Shown one piece after another: positions 17,951-27,893 of a DNA stretch of 64,000 nt (position 1 is its first letter; each line of letters opens with the position of its first letter). Position numbers and translations under genes: made by a program. The stretch is from DATBQN01 sp963799925. GTDB lineage: Bacteria; Acidobacteriota; Thermoanaerobaculia; Multivoradales; UBA5704. Location: the NCBI GenBank assembly GCA_963799925.1, contig CAWCYZ010000002.1:1488001-1552000 (forward strand), given 5' to 3'. The notes below the pieces were generated by a model. That model was not told where the DNA came from. It saw nothing but the letters and a program-made list of their open reading frames with translations, and searched no databases.

Positions 17951-18238
17951 GAGCCGTCGCTGCGGAAGGCGAGCCGTCGCTGCGGAAGGCGAGCCGCGCC
18001 GCCGCCGGGCCTCCCGGCGCGCGGGAGAGCCAGGGCATGCGTGCCCTGGGCCGGGCGCGAACGGTTGGTTTTCCCGCGACGCGCCTGGCTCAGCCGCGCG
18101 ACGCCTGGGCGACCGCGTCGACGTTTGGCCCAACCGTGACGCGCCTGGCCGAGCATAAAGCTTGGGCCGCCGCGCCGCCTGGGCCAACCGCGTCGACGCC
18201 TGGGCGAACCGCGACGCGCCTGGGCTTGCCGCGCCTGA
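17951..18238. repeat. Repeat-rich intergenic stretch
   Basis: The 548-base gap between tRNA-fMet and the next gene has no credible ORF. It contains a perfect 20-base tandem duplication (17951-17970 and 17971-17990). From about 18078 to 18238 there are degenerate repeats of GACGCCTGGGC, GACGCGCCTGG and CCAACCG(C/T)G units. They look like an old, decayed array of short repeats rather than a gene or CRISPR (no constant spacer length). Confidence 0.6.
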
Positions 18239-18261
18239 GGTCCAGCGCTCGGTGCGAGCAG

Positions 18262-18291
18262 AAAAAAGCGCCGGGGGAGATCCCCCGGCGC
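18262..18291 (-). terminator. Rho-independent terminator for the 18328-18768 gene
   Basis: Read on the minus strand, a perfect 11-bp stem (18291-18281 with 18278-18268, two-base loop) is followed by six T. It lies 37 bases after the stop of the gene to its right. Confidence 0.88.
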
Positions 18292-18327
18292 GGATGACTG
18301 CCTATCGATTGGAACGCAGGATGGGAG

Positions 18328-18768
18328 CTACTTGGCGGCGGGCGGTGCCGGCGGGACCGGCGGCGTTTCCGCCGCCGCCAGGGCCGCCGCCTTGGCCGTG
18401 GCCTTCGCCGCGGCTCGGGCGGCCTTTTGAGCCGGGGTCAGGCGCGTTCGCTCGATGGTGCGCGGGCGCGGCTTGACGCCGAACGCGAGCAGCTTGTCGC
18501 TATCGGGCCCGAGGACGCTGCGCAGGCCGAAGCTCAGCCGGTTGCGCAGGGCGGTCGCCTGCTTCCCCATGTCCCGCCGCTGCGTGTTGACATCGCGGAA
18601 CTGTGACTTGGCGGCCTCCTGCTGCGTCTCGAGGTCGCGCGCCTGGGCGAGGAGGGTCCCCAGCGCCGTATGGTCGCCGGTGAACTGGGGCATGTCGGTC
18701 AGATGGGCGGCCAGGCTGTCGTAGAGCACCTGGCCCTCGACGATCTTTTCCTTGAATCGCTTGGTCAT
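18328..18768 (-). CDS. Small hypothetical protein with basic Ala/Lys tail
   Basis: This 146-residue protein starts at ATG 18768 (MTKRFKEKIVEGQVLYDSL) with AAGGAAAGGA upstream. The first 100 residues look helical, with Gln/Asp/Arg-rich segments (LETQQEAAKSQFRDVNTQRR, KQATALRNRLSFGLRSV, LGPDSDKLLAFGVKPR). The tail is TPAQKAARAAAKATAKAAAL..., like histone H1 or HU-PS tails, ending Pro-rich. I do not recognise a family; a nucleoid- or envelope-associated structural role is possible. It has its own terminator and a likely promoter at 19087-19115, so it appears monocistronic with a leader of about 310 bases. Confidence 0.6.
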   Translation of the reverse strand: MTKRFKEKIVEGQVLYDSLAAHLTDMPQFTGDHTALGTLLAQARDLETQQEAAKSQFRDVNTQRRDMGKQATALRNRLSFGLRSVLGPDSDKLLAFGVKPRPRTIERTRLTPAQKAARAAAKATAKAAALAAAETPPVPPAPPAAK

Positions 18769-19086
18769 GATGCGGTCCTTTCCTTCCGGTGGAAGGTCGG
18801 CGGCCGCGGCGCGTCGTCGCGCCGGGGCCATGGTTTGACTCCTTGGTCCTTCACGGAGGGCGCGGGCCTGGGATGCTCGGCCAAAGAGAGCCCAGACCTC
18901 GCCCGACTTACATCCTCCCCGCCGGCTCGAGGCCTTTGGCACCTCCGCCCGTCTCGGGCGCTGGAACCAGCGGAACAGCGTCCGCGCGACCGTGGATACA
19001 GCATCTGTACGCGGATTCCTCCAGTCGTGCGCAGATCAACCTCCTTCTAAAGGATGCCAGGGCTCCATCGCCTTGGATCGGGCGAC

Positions 19087-19115
19087 AGTATCGTTGCATC
19101 CAAGCTGGATGTCAA
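19087..19115 (-). promoter_or_regulatory. Sigma70-type promoter upstream of the 18328-18768 gene
   Basis: On the minus strand TTGACA (19115-19110) and GATACT (19092-19087) are 17 bases apart. The 432-base region 18769-19200 holds no recognised gene; the part left of this promoter would be a long untranslated leader of the small basic-tailed gene. Confidence 0.5.
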
Positions 19116-19200
19116 CCGTTGTTTATCCCGAACGTGAGCCAGTGGTCCCGATCGCCCGAAGAGCGGCACATTCCTGGACTTCAATGTCGCGCTGATCGCC

Positions 19201-21875
19201 TCAGCCGGCCGCTTTCGGCCGCCGCCAGCGCCGGAAAGCCGCCTTCCAACCTTCGAGGAGCGCCAGCACCAGGGCTCCGGCGCCAAAGGCCAGGGCGAGG
19301 TCGGCGGCTCCCGGCGGATGGGGGCCGAAGCGGAAGAGCGCCCTCGCCTGGGGGACGTAGAGGGCGGCGGCGAGGACGGCCGCGGTCGCCAGGGCCACCC
19401 AGCGGAGGGCGGCGTTGGGCCGCCCCAGCGCCGCCCCCAGCGAGGCGCCGAGCGAGCGGCGGGCGAGGACGAGGCTGAAGTCGGCGAGGACGAGGGCGGT
19501 GAAGGCGAGCGCCCTCGCCTCGGGCTCCGGCAGGCCGCGGTGGAGCGCGCCGGCGAAGAGCCCGGCGATGAGGGCGAGGACGACGACTCCCTGGAGCAGG
19601 CTGGCGCCTACGAAGGCGGGGGAGAAGAGCCGGCGCCGCGGATCGCGCGGCGGGCGGCGCATGACGTCCGCCTCCTCGCGCTCGGCCTCGAAGACGATCG
19701 TCGACACCGGGTCGATCACCAGCTCGAGGAAGGCGATGTGGACCGGGGTGAAGACGAGCGGCCAGCCGAGGAGGAGCGGCAGGAGCGACAGGCCGGCGAT
19801 CGGCACGTGGACTGCCAGGACGTAGCCCATCGCCTTCCTCAGGTTGTCGTCGATGCGGCGGCCGAGCCGCACCGCCGCGACGATCGAGCCGAAGTCGTCG
19901 TCGAGGAGCACGATCGCCGCCGCCTCGCGCGCCACGTCGGTGCCGCGGTTGCCCATGGCGATGCCGATGTGCGCGGCACGCAGCGACGGCGCGTCGTTGA
20001 CGCCGTCGCCGGTCATCGCGACCACCTCGCCGGCGGCCTTCAGGGCGTCGACGATGCGCAGCTTCTGCTCCGGCATGGTGCGGGCGAAGACGGTCGCCGT
20101 CCGCATCCGGCGGTCGAGCTCGGCGTCGTCCATGCGGTCGAGCTCCTCGCCGCTCACCACCCCGCCGCCGTCCTCGCCGTCCGCGATCCCCGCCTGACGG
20201 GCGATGGCGCGCGCCGTCGCCGGGTAGTCGCCGGTGATCATCACCACCCGGATCCCGGCGTCGAGGCACTCGCGGACCGCCGCCGGCACGCCGGGCCGCA
20301 GCGGGTCGGCGAGGCCGACGAGCCCGAGGAGCTCGAAGGGGAAGTCGTGCTGCGAGGAGGGCCAGGCGGCGCCGGCGAACGAGCCGCGGGCGACGGCGAG
20401 GACGCGCAGGCCCTGGGCCGCCATCCGCTCGGTCGCGGCGCGCACGGCGGCGAGCGCGCCGTCGTCCAGGTGGCAGAGGTCGGCGATCGCCTCGGGGGCG
20501 CCCTTGGCGGCGATGGCGAGCTCGTCCTTCCCCGCCGCCCTCCAGACGTGCGACATGGCGAGGAGGCCGGGCGAGAGGCTGTACTCGTGCGCCAGCACCC
20601 AGTCGTGGTGGAGGTGCTCGGTCTGCGCCAGGAAGCGCCGCCCGAGCTCGTGGAACGCCTTCTCCATGGGGTCGAAGGGGTCCTCCTCGGAGGCCAGGAT
20701 GCCGAACTCGACGAGGGCGTGGAAGCGCTCCGGCAGCGCGGCCTCCGCGGCGCCGCCGCCGGTGCCGCTGCGGCGCCGACCTCGTAGACGGCGCCGCCGG
20801 CCGCCAGCTCGACGATCTCCATGCGGTTGGCGGTCAGCGTGCCGGTCTTGTCGGTGCAGAGGACGGTCGCCGCCCCCAGCGCCTCGATCGCCGCGGCGCG
20901 CCGGGTGAGCACCCGCTGCCGCGAGATGCGCCAGGCGCCCATCACCAGGAAGACGGTCAGGACGAGCGGGAACTCCTCGGGGAGCATCGACATGGCGAGC
21001 GTGATGCCGGCGAGCAGGCCGTCGAGCCAGGTGCCGCGGAGGAGCCCGTAGAGGACGACGACGAGGACGGAGAGGCCGATGCCGGTGACGGCGAGGACGC
21101 GCACCAGCCGGCGGGTCTCGACGTGGAGCGGCGTCGGCTCGGCGGCGATCTCGCCGAGCGCCCTGCCGATGCGCCCGATCTCGCTCGCCGCGCCCACCGC
21201 CCGCACCTCGCCCATCCCCTGGCCGCGCACCACGACGCTCCCCGAGAAGACGAAGGGGAGGTCGTCGCCGCCCGGCCGCGGCGCCGGGCCGCCGGCGGCC
21301 GATCCGGCAGCCCCGCTGGCAGTCGATCCGGCAGCCCCGCCGGACGCCATTACGATCTTGCGCACCGGCGCCGGCTCGCCGGTCAGGAGCGACTCGTCGG
21401 CCGCCAGGTCGTTGGCGGCGAGGAGCGCCGCGTCGGCGGGCACGCGGTCGCCCTCGGCGAGGAGGACGACGTCGCCGCGCACCACCTCGCGGCCGGGGAT
21501 GCGCCGCCGCTCGCCGTCGCGCACCACCAGGGCGCGCGGGCTGGTCAGGTTGCGCAGCGCCGCGAGCACGCGCTCGGTGCGGCTCTCCTGATAGATGGCG
21601 ATGGCGACGGTGACGACCGCCGAGGCGAGCAGCATGAGCGCCTCGCCCCGGCTGCCGAGGAGCAGGTAGACGACGCCGGCGGCCAAGAGCAGCAGGAACA
21701 TCGGCTCGCCGCCCACCTCGCGCGCGATGCGGCCGACCGTCCGCTCCGCCGGCCGCGGCAGCTCGTTCGCCCCCTCGGCCGCGAGCCGCGCCGCCGCCTC
21801 GGCGGACGAGAGGCCGCGCGGAGCGGCCGGGTCCGCCGCGCTCCGCGCCTCTTCGGCGATGCTCGCGTCGCTCAT
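19201..21875 (-). CDS. P-type cation-transporting ATPase, P2-like (frameshifted)
   Basis: This roughly 890-residue ion pump has the usual order: N-terminal cation ATPase domain (GLSSAEAAARLAAEGANELP), TM1-2, actuator with ESLLTGEPAPV, the TM4 motif MLPEEFPLVLTVF, phosphorylation site CTDKTGTLT, nucleotide domain (AKGAPEAI), hinge TGDGVNDAPSLRAA, and the C-terminal transmembrane bundle. The TM4 motif PEEFP is that of the bacterial calcium-type (P2) group rather than heavy-metal pumps. The frame changes once, near 20745-20790, in a Gly/Ala-rich GC stretch between the phosphorylation and nucleotide domains. An Ala/Gly/Ser insert near residue 180 is unusual. The ion is not determined. Confidence 0.85.
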
Positions 21876-22043
21876 GGCGGCGTTAGCCTATCGTTCTCCG
21901 CGGTCTGGCTCGTGCGGGCGCTGCGCTCGCTAGAAACGCGCTATGACTAGCAACGTTGTCGGCGGCTACTTCGTTTTAGGCCGTCTATGACCGGTTGTAT
22001 CCAGGTCGGTGTAAGCAATAATGAGTCCGCAGAGGGGCACCCG

Positions 22044-22434
22044 ATGAAGCGCACGTGGACGATCCTCGGCGTGGGCGACGTGCCGGCCAGCTTGAAGTGG
22101 TACCAGGCCCTGTTCGGTCAGCCGGCTACCCTTCCCGCCCATGATTACTTTGGGCAAATCCTCGATACCGATGGAACTGTCCTGCTCTGCCTCCACGCGT
22201 GGGGCGCCCACGAGCATCCCTCGTTGACGAGCCCGGATCACGGGACACCCGGCAACGGGCTCCTGCTGTTCTTCCGTGTCGACGATTTCGACCTGGCGCT
22301 TCAGACGGGCACGCTCTCTCGTCGCTCGGCTCGACGAGGAGCCACACGTGAATCCGAACACTCGAACCAGGGAGTTCTCGCTCCGCGATCCGGACGGATA
22401 TTACGTCACGGTCAGCGCGCTCTCCGCGGCCTGA
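22044..22434 (+). CDS. VOC (glyoxalase/bleomycin resistance) family protein (frameshifted)
   Basis: This roughly 130-residue single VOC domain reads KRTWTILGVGDVPASLKWYQALFGQ, YFGQILDTDGTVLLCLHAWG, GLLLFFRVDDFDLALQ, then RARSLVARLDEEPHVNPN and FSLRDPDGYYVTVS. The last 40 residues are in another frame. One extra A near 22305 (CTT CAG A CGG) accounts for the switch. Fold members bind a metal with His/Glu on paired beta-alpha-beta-beta-beta units; the function of this one is unknown. It is the only plus-strand gene between 18.3 and 32.6 kb. Confidence 0.72.
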
Positions 22435-22509
22435 CGAGGCGCTGCTGTCGCGAACCCACTGACGCTGAGCCAGTCGCCGCGCTGAGCCGCCGCCGCGCGG
22501 CCGGCCGGG

Positions 22510-23826
22510 CTATCTCGCCCGCGTGGCGACCGGCTCGGCGGCATCCTCGGCGGCGCGCGGCGCGCCGCCGCCGTCGGCGGGCGCGGCCGGCGCCGCGCGC
22601 TCGGGGGGCATGCGGAGAGTGAGGAGGAAGCCGCTCGACATCAGGGCCGCGGCGGCCCAGAAGGGCGCCGGCACCCGCCAGCCGAAGAGCGCCGTCGACC
22701 ACAGCGGACCGAGCAGGCGCGAGACGCCGCCGAAGGCCTGCTGCACGCCCATCACCTGGCCGGTCTCGCCGCGCGGCGCGCGGCGGGAGACGAGCGCCGT
22801 GGTCGAGGGGAAGAGGAGCGCCGTGCCGACCGGCATGAGGAGGAGGACGAGGCCGAGGCAGACGATGCGCAGCGGCGGCGACAGGGGGAGCCAGGCGGGG
22901 AGCGGGATCACCGCCATGCCGGCGGCGAGCGCGAGCGTCCCCAGGCGCATCACCCGGACCTCGCCGAAGCGGCGCACGGCGGGGCCGAGGAGGATCGCCC
23001 GCATGACCACCCCGATCGCCCCGATGTAGGCATAGAAGCCGCCGATCGTCAGCTCGGTGACCGCGTACACCTGCTTCAGGTAGAGCGCCAGGACGCCGTT
23101 CATCGCCATGAAGGCCATCATGCCGATGGCGTAGAGCCAGATCAGCGAGCCGACGGCCGAGCGCGGATGGGTGAAGACGTCCCACAGCCTGGCGGCGAGC
23201 CGGCGCTCGTCCTTCGCCTGCTTGCCGTCGTCCTTCGCCTTCGACTCGGGCAGCCAGCGGGCGGCCGACAGGAAGTTGGCGAGGCAGAGCCCCGCCGCCA
23301 GGTAGCCGGGCGCCGAGGGACCCAGGCGGGTCGCGAGCGATCCGATCACCGGCCCGATCATCACCCCGAGGTTGGTCGCCGCCGTCACCCAGCCGAGGGC
23401 CTCGGCGCGGTTCTCGGGGGCGATCGAGTCCGAGACGTAGGCCTGGACGACGCCGGTCGTGCCGCTCCCCATCCCCTGGACGAGGCGGGAGAGGAAGAGC
23501 ATCAACAGGCTGTGGGCGAGCCCGAAGACGACGTAGGCGATGGCCGAGAGGACGAGCCCGGTCAGGATCATCGGCCGCCGGCCGTAGCGGTCGGAGAACC
23601 GGCCCCAGAAGGGCGAGGTGACGAGCTGGGCGAAGGCGAAGGCCGAGATCAGCACCCCGACCATGGCCGGCTTGGCGCCGAAGCGGGTGGCGTAGAACGG
23701 CAGGAGCGGCAGCACGATGGTGAAGCCGATCATGTCGACGAAGACGGTCGCCATCAGCACCCAGAGCTGGCGCATGGCGGCGTGGCGGCCGGGGGCGGGC
23801 GGGGCGGCGGCGGGCGTCGTCGTCAT
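22510..23826 (-). CDS. MFS transporter, TetA-like drug:H+ antiporter group
   Basis: This 438-residue, 12-helix transporter has the loop 2-3 signature GRFSDRYGRRPMIL and the motif LGWVTAATNLGVMIGPVIGSL in TM5, typical of TetA-like exporters. The ATG at 23826 overlaps the permease stop (ATGA), tying it to the ABC importer operon. Cargo is unknown; the linkage suggests efflux coupled to the imported compound or co-expression only. Confidence 0.88.
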   Translation of the reverse strand: MTTTPAAAPPAPGRHAAMRQLWVLMATVFVDMIGFTIVLPLLPFYATRFGAKPAMVGVLISAFAFAQLVTSPFWGRFSDRYGRRPMILTGLVLSAIAYVVFGLAHSLLMLFLSRLVQGMGSGTTGVVQAYVSDSIAPENRAEALGWVTAATNLGVMIGPVIGSLATRLGPSAPGYLAAGLCLANFLSAARWLPESKAKDDGKQAKDERRLAARLWDVFTHPRSAVGSLIWLYAIGMMAFMAMNGVLALYLKQVYAVTELTIGGFYAYIGAIGVVMRAILLGPAVRRFGEVRVMRLGTLALAAGMAVIPLPAWLPLSPPLRIVCLGLVLLLMPVGTALLFPSTTALVSRRAPRGETGQVMGVQQAFGGVSRLLGPLWSTALFGWRVPAPFWAAAALMSSGFLLTLRMPPERAAPAAPADGGGAPRAAEDAAEPVATRAR

Positions 23827-25529
23827 CCCCGGCTCTCCCGGCCCCAGAGCATGAACGCCGCGGCGCTCGCGGTCATGAGGAGGACGCCGTAGACCGCCGC
23901 CATGCCGAGGTCCTGGAGGCGCAGGCTGGCGAGGATCTCGATGGCGATCGGGCGGGTGTCGTAGGTGTAGAGCACGATCGAGGTCACGAGATCCCCGAGC
24001 GCGGTGATGAAGGCGAGGCCGAGGCCGGCGGCGAGCGCCGGCCAGACCAGCGGCACGGTCACCCGCAGCAGCCGCCGCGCCCGCCCCGCCCCCAGCGAGG
24101 CGGCGGCCTCGTCGAGCGCCGGGTCGAGCTGCGCCAGGCCGGAGAGGGCGGCGCGGCCGGTCAGCGGCAGGTCGCGGACGAAGTAGGCGAGGGGCAGGAT
24201 GACCGGCGTGCCGATCAGGACGAAGCGGCCGAGCCAGGGCTGGTGGACGCTCCAGGTGGTGGCGAGCGCGATGGCGAAGACGGTCCCCGGGATCGCCCAG
24301 GGGAAGGCGATGAGGGCCTCGAGGGCGCGGCCGAGCCGCCCGCGGGCGAGGAGCGACAGGCGCGCCGCCGCGAAGCCCACGGCGAGCGCCGCCGCCGCCG
24401 CCGCGCTCGCCATCCAGAGCGAGTTGACGACCGGCCGCAGGTGCTCGGCCTCGGCGAGGAGAGAGCGGTAGTTGCCGAGGTCGAGGACCGGCGGCAGCGC
24501 CTCGACCGTCCAGGTGAAGGCGGGGACGAAGGAGAGGAGGATGAGGACGGCGTGCGGCAGGAGGAGGAACGCGGCGAGGAGGTAGGCCGCCACCGCCGTC
24601 GCCGCCCGTCCGCCCCCGCTCGCGATCCGCCGCCGCGCTGGCGCCACGCCGCGGACCGACCCCGCGACGACCGAGGTCTCGCCGCTCCCCCGCATCGCCC
24701 AGAGGGCGAGGAGGGCGACGGCGGTGAGCGCCACGGTCTCCACCCGCGCCATGGCGAGGTCGCCGTTCAGCTTCGAGGCGACGATCTGGGTGGTCATCAC
24801 CCGGAAGCCGCCGCCGAAGACGTAGGGGGCCGAGAACGAGGCGAGCGCCGTCATGAAGGTGAGGAGCGCGGCGCCGGCGAGGGCGGGCTTCAAGAGCGGC
24901 AGCGTGACGCGGACGAGCTGGCGCCGGCCGCCGGCGCCGAGCGAGGCGGCCGCCTCGAGGAGGGCGCCGTCCAGGCGGGCGAGCGCGGCGCGGGCGAAGA
25001 GGTAGAAGTAGACGTACATCGAGTAGGCGTGGACGAGGAGGATCGCCCCCGGTCCGGCGAGCCGCCACGGCGGCTGGTGGAGGCCGAGGAGCGCCATCAG
25101 GGCGCGCGGCACGAAGCCGCTCTCGCCGTAGAGGAAGAGGAAGGCGATGACGCCGACGAGGGGCGGCAGCGCCACGGGGAGCGCCGCGACCGCCGAGAGC
25201 ATCCGGCGGCCGGGGAAGTCGGCGCGCTCCATGAGGAAGGCGAGCGGCACGCCGAGGAGAGCGGCGAGCGCCACCGAGGCGAGCGAGATCCAGACGCTGC
25301 GCCAGAGGGCCATCCACTCGTCGGGTCGGGCGAGGAACTGGGCGAAGGGCGCCGCCGTCCACCCCGCCGGGCCGCGCAGGGCGTCGATCAGGGTGAGGAG
25401 GAGGGGATAGCCGACCAGCCAGGCGAGGAGGAGGGCGACGGCGGCGGCGGCGACGTGGAGCGCGCGCCGCCCCCGCGGGGCGCGCTCGACGGACGGCATG
25501 ACGTGCCGGTCGGCGGACACCGCGCTCAT
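23823..25529 (-). CDS. ABC importer permease, two fused domains (iron/thiamine type)
   Basis: This 568-residue protein has two permease halves of about six helices each. Each half carries the EAA loop that contacts the ATPase: EAAASLGAGGRRQLVRVTLP in the first, EAAASLGAGRARRLLRVTVP in the second. The fused layout is that of FbpB/ThiP-like permeases for ferric iron, thiamine or aminoethylphosphonate. Both ends overlap neighbours by ATGA (ATPase upstream, MFS downstream). Substrate is unknown. Confidence 0.9.
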   Translation of the reverse strand: MSAVSADRHVMPSVERAPRGRRALHVAAAAVALLLAWLVGYPLLLTLIDALRGPAGWTAAPFAQFLARPDEWMALWRSVWISLASVALAALLGVPLAFLMERADFPGRRMLSAVAALPVALPPLVGVIAFLFLYGESGFVPRALMALLGLHQPPWRLAGPGAILLVHAYSMYVYFYLFARAALARLDGALLEAAASLGAGGRRQLVRVTLPLLKPALAGAALLTFMTALASFSAPYVFGGGFRVMTTQIVASKLNGDLAMARVETVALTAVALLALWAMRGSGETSVVAGSVRGVAPARRRIASGGGRAATAVAAYLLAAFLLLPHAVLILLSFVPAFTWTVEALPPVLDLGNYRSLLAEAEHLRPVVNSLWMASAAAAAALAVGFAAARLSLLARGRLGRALEALIAFPWAIPGTVFAIALATTWSVHQPWLGRFVLIGTPVILPLAYFVRDLPLTGRAALSGLAQLDPALDEAAASLGAGRARRLLRVTVPLVWPALAAGLGLAFITALGDLVTSIVLYTYDTRPIAIEILASLRLQDLGMAAVYGVLLMTASAAAFMLWGRESRG

Positions 25530-26757
25530 CTCCCGCCCTTTGCTGGCTTGGGGTGCCTGGCCGGCTTGGCCGGCTCGGATCGCTCGGGCGGCTCGGCTGG
25601 CTCAGATACCGCGCGCCGGAAGATGCGCGGCGCCGGGCCCTTGCCGTTCGGCGCCACGGCGACGAGGTCGCCCGGCGCCGCGGCGTCGGCGCCGGCGAGC
25701 ACCTCGATCTCGCCGTCCTCGCCGTCCATGCCCTCGACCGCCACGTGGTAGGCGGTGAACGGCCCGCCGTAGCGCCGCTCGACGACTCGGCCGCGGAGGG
25801 CGCCGGCGGTCGCCGCGACCGTATCCATGGACACGAGCGCCAGCGACTCCGGGCGGACGACGAGCTCGGCGGGGTCGCCCGGCGCCAGCGGCTCGGCGGC
25901 GATCCCCTCCCAGGCGGGCGCGCCCGGCGCGCCGCCGAGCGTCACCGTCCCCTGGCCGTCCCTCCCATCGCCCGCCGGCGCGAAGCGCCCGGCGAGGACG
26001 CTCGACCGCCCGACGAAGGTGGCGACGAAGCGGGTGGCCGGCCGCTGGTAGAGCTCCTCCGGCGTCCCCACCTGCTGCAGGACGCCGCGGTAGAGGACCG
26101 CCACGCGGTCGCCCAGGTGGAACGCCTCCTCCTGCTCGTGGGTGACGAGGAGCGTCGTGATCGACACCCGCTCGATCGCCCGCTTGAGCTCGCGGCGGGT
26201 CCGTTCGCGCAGCGCCGGGTCGAGGTTCGACAGCGGCTCGTCCAAGAGCAGGATGCGCGGCTCGGGGGCGAGGGCGCGGGCGAGCGCCACGCGCTGCTGC
26301 TGGCCGCCCGAGATCTCCCCCACGCGGCGCCCGGCGTAGCCCGCCAGGTCGACCAGGGCGAGGGCCGACTCCACCCGCTGCGCGATGGCGTCCTTGGCGA
26401 GGCCGCGGCCCGCCAGGCCGAAGGCGACGTTGCCGCCGACGGAGAGATGGGGGAAGAGCGCGTAGTGCTGGAAGACCATGCCGAAGTTGCGGCGCTCGGG
26501 GGGAGGCGGGTGACGTCCTCGCCGCCGAGGACGACGCGGCCGCGGTCCGGCGTCTCGAAGCCGGCGACGGTGCGGAGCACCGTCGTCTTGCCGCTGCCGG
26601 AGGGGCCGAGCAGGGCGAGCACCTCGCCGCCGGCGATCTCGAGCGACAGCCCGGAGAGGACCGGCGCGGCCGGCGGCGGCGCGAAGCGCTTGTCGATCCC
26701 CTCGAGAACTAGATTGACGAGGGTGGCGGGGGCGGTCATGCGGGAGGGATCGCTCAC
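25526..26757 (-). CDS. ABC importer ATPase (frameshifted at a G6/C6 run)
   Basis: This roughly 410-residue ATPase has Walker A GPSGSGKTT, Q-loop VFQHYALFPHLSV, signature EISGGQQQRVALARAL, Walker B RILLLDEPLSNLD, His switch LLVTHEQEEAF, and a TOBE-type C-terminal domain (VRPESLALVS). The frame changes at a six-base G run (26498-26503): one extra base would give LPPPERRNFGMVFQ. This is the clearest homopolymer indel in the window. The tail is a run of SEPAEPPERSEPAKPA repeats. Confidence 0.9.
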
Positions 26758-26818
26758 GCCGTGGATGGCCGAGCGGCGCCCGGGACCCGCGGACTACGAA
26801 GATACGTACGGGCGGCGG

Positions 26819-27893
26819 TCAAGTTCCAGACCGGCTCGCCCCCGCCGCTCCCTTGCCGCGCACGGTGCGGTCCCAGGTGGTCATCCACTCCTGCCCGTGG
26901 GCGGCGACGAGCTTCCAGTCGACCGCCGCCGGCTTGAGCTCGCGCAGCACCCCCTGGGCCCAGGGCGGCAGGTCGGCGGCGGGGACGTCGGTCCGCGCCG
27001 GCAGGCGGAAGGCGTCGCGGGCGGCGAGCGCCACCGCCGCGGGCGAGCCCACCCACTCGATGAACGCCTGCGCCTGGCGCGGATGGGGGGCGCCCTTGAC
27101 CAGGCCGATCGCGTCGTCGATCACCGGCGAGCCGCTCGCCGCGAAGTGGAAGGCGAGCGACGAGCCGCGCTTGCGCTGCCAGAGGATGTCGGTCAGCTCC
27201 CAGACGGTCAGCAGCCCCTCCTGGCGCTCGAGCTGCGTCATCAGGAGCGCCGGGTTGAGCACGTAGGCCTTGGTCTGCCCGTCGAGCCGGCGGAGCCAGT
27301 CGAAGCCGCGCCGGGTGTCGCCGGTCTCCGCCACCGAGCGCGCCAGGATCATCCCGAAGAGCGTCCGCATGGTGCCGCTCGCCAGCGGGTCGCGGATGAG
27401 GAGCTTCCCCTTCCAGCGCGGGTCGAGGAGGTCGTCCCAGTCGCGCGGCGCCTGACTCTCGGGCACCGCCTTGGCGTTGTAGACGAGGACCGGCGCGGTG
27501 CGGTAGACGCCGAAGTAGAGGTCCTGCGGGTTGCGGCTCGCCGGCGGCACGGCGCCGGCCCAGCGCGGCCGGTAGGGCGCCAGCAGGCCGTCGGCGGCGC
27601 CGTGCGCGAAGACCTCCTGCGGCCCGCCGAACCAGACGTCCGCCTGCGGGTTCGCGGCCTCGGAGCGCACCCGGTCGTAGACCTCCTGCGAGCCCATGTC
27701 GAGCCAGCGGACGTCGATCTCCGGGTGCTCCTTCTCGTAGGTCTTCTCGACCAGGGTCAGCAGGTCGCGCCCGTGCGGCGAGTAGAGGACGAGCGGCGTC
27801 CGCCGCGGGCCGCCGCCGCAGGCGGCGAGGCGCGGCGAGGAGGGCGAGCGCGAGGCTCGCGAGAGCTCGGCGGAGGGATGGCGTCGGGATCAT
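26819..27893 (-). CDS. ABC importer substrate-binding lipoprotein (frameshifted)
   Basis: The mature protein reads TPLVLYSPHGRDLLTLVEKTYEKEHPEIDVRW, then DVWFGGPQEVFAHGAADGLL, VLVYNAKAVPE, WKGKLLIRDPLASGTMRTLF and PVIDDAIGLVKGAPHP, typical of the ferric-iron/thiamine/phosphonate binding proteins (SBP cluster D). The start at 27893 (MIPTPSLRRALASLALALLAA) leads to a lipobox LAACGGG, but only after a one-base frame change near 27838. The start overlaps the glycosyltransferase stop by ATGA. Length, about 355 residues, is normal. Confidence 0.85.

Noticed and set aside
19032..19060. ATCAACCTCCTTCTAAAGGATG, similar to the 3' tail of 16S rRNA
   Set aside because: Flanking sequence has none of the conserved 16S helix 44/45 sequence, so this is likely a chance anti-Shine-Dalgarno match in the leader region.
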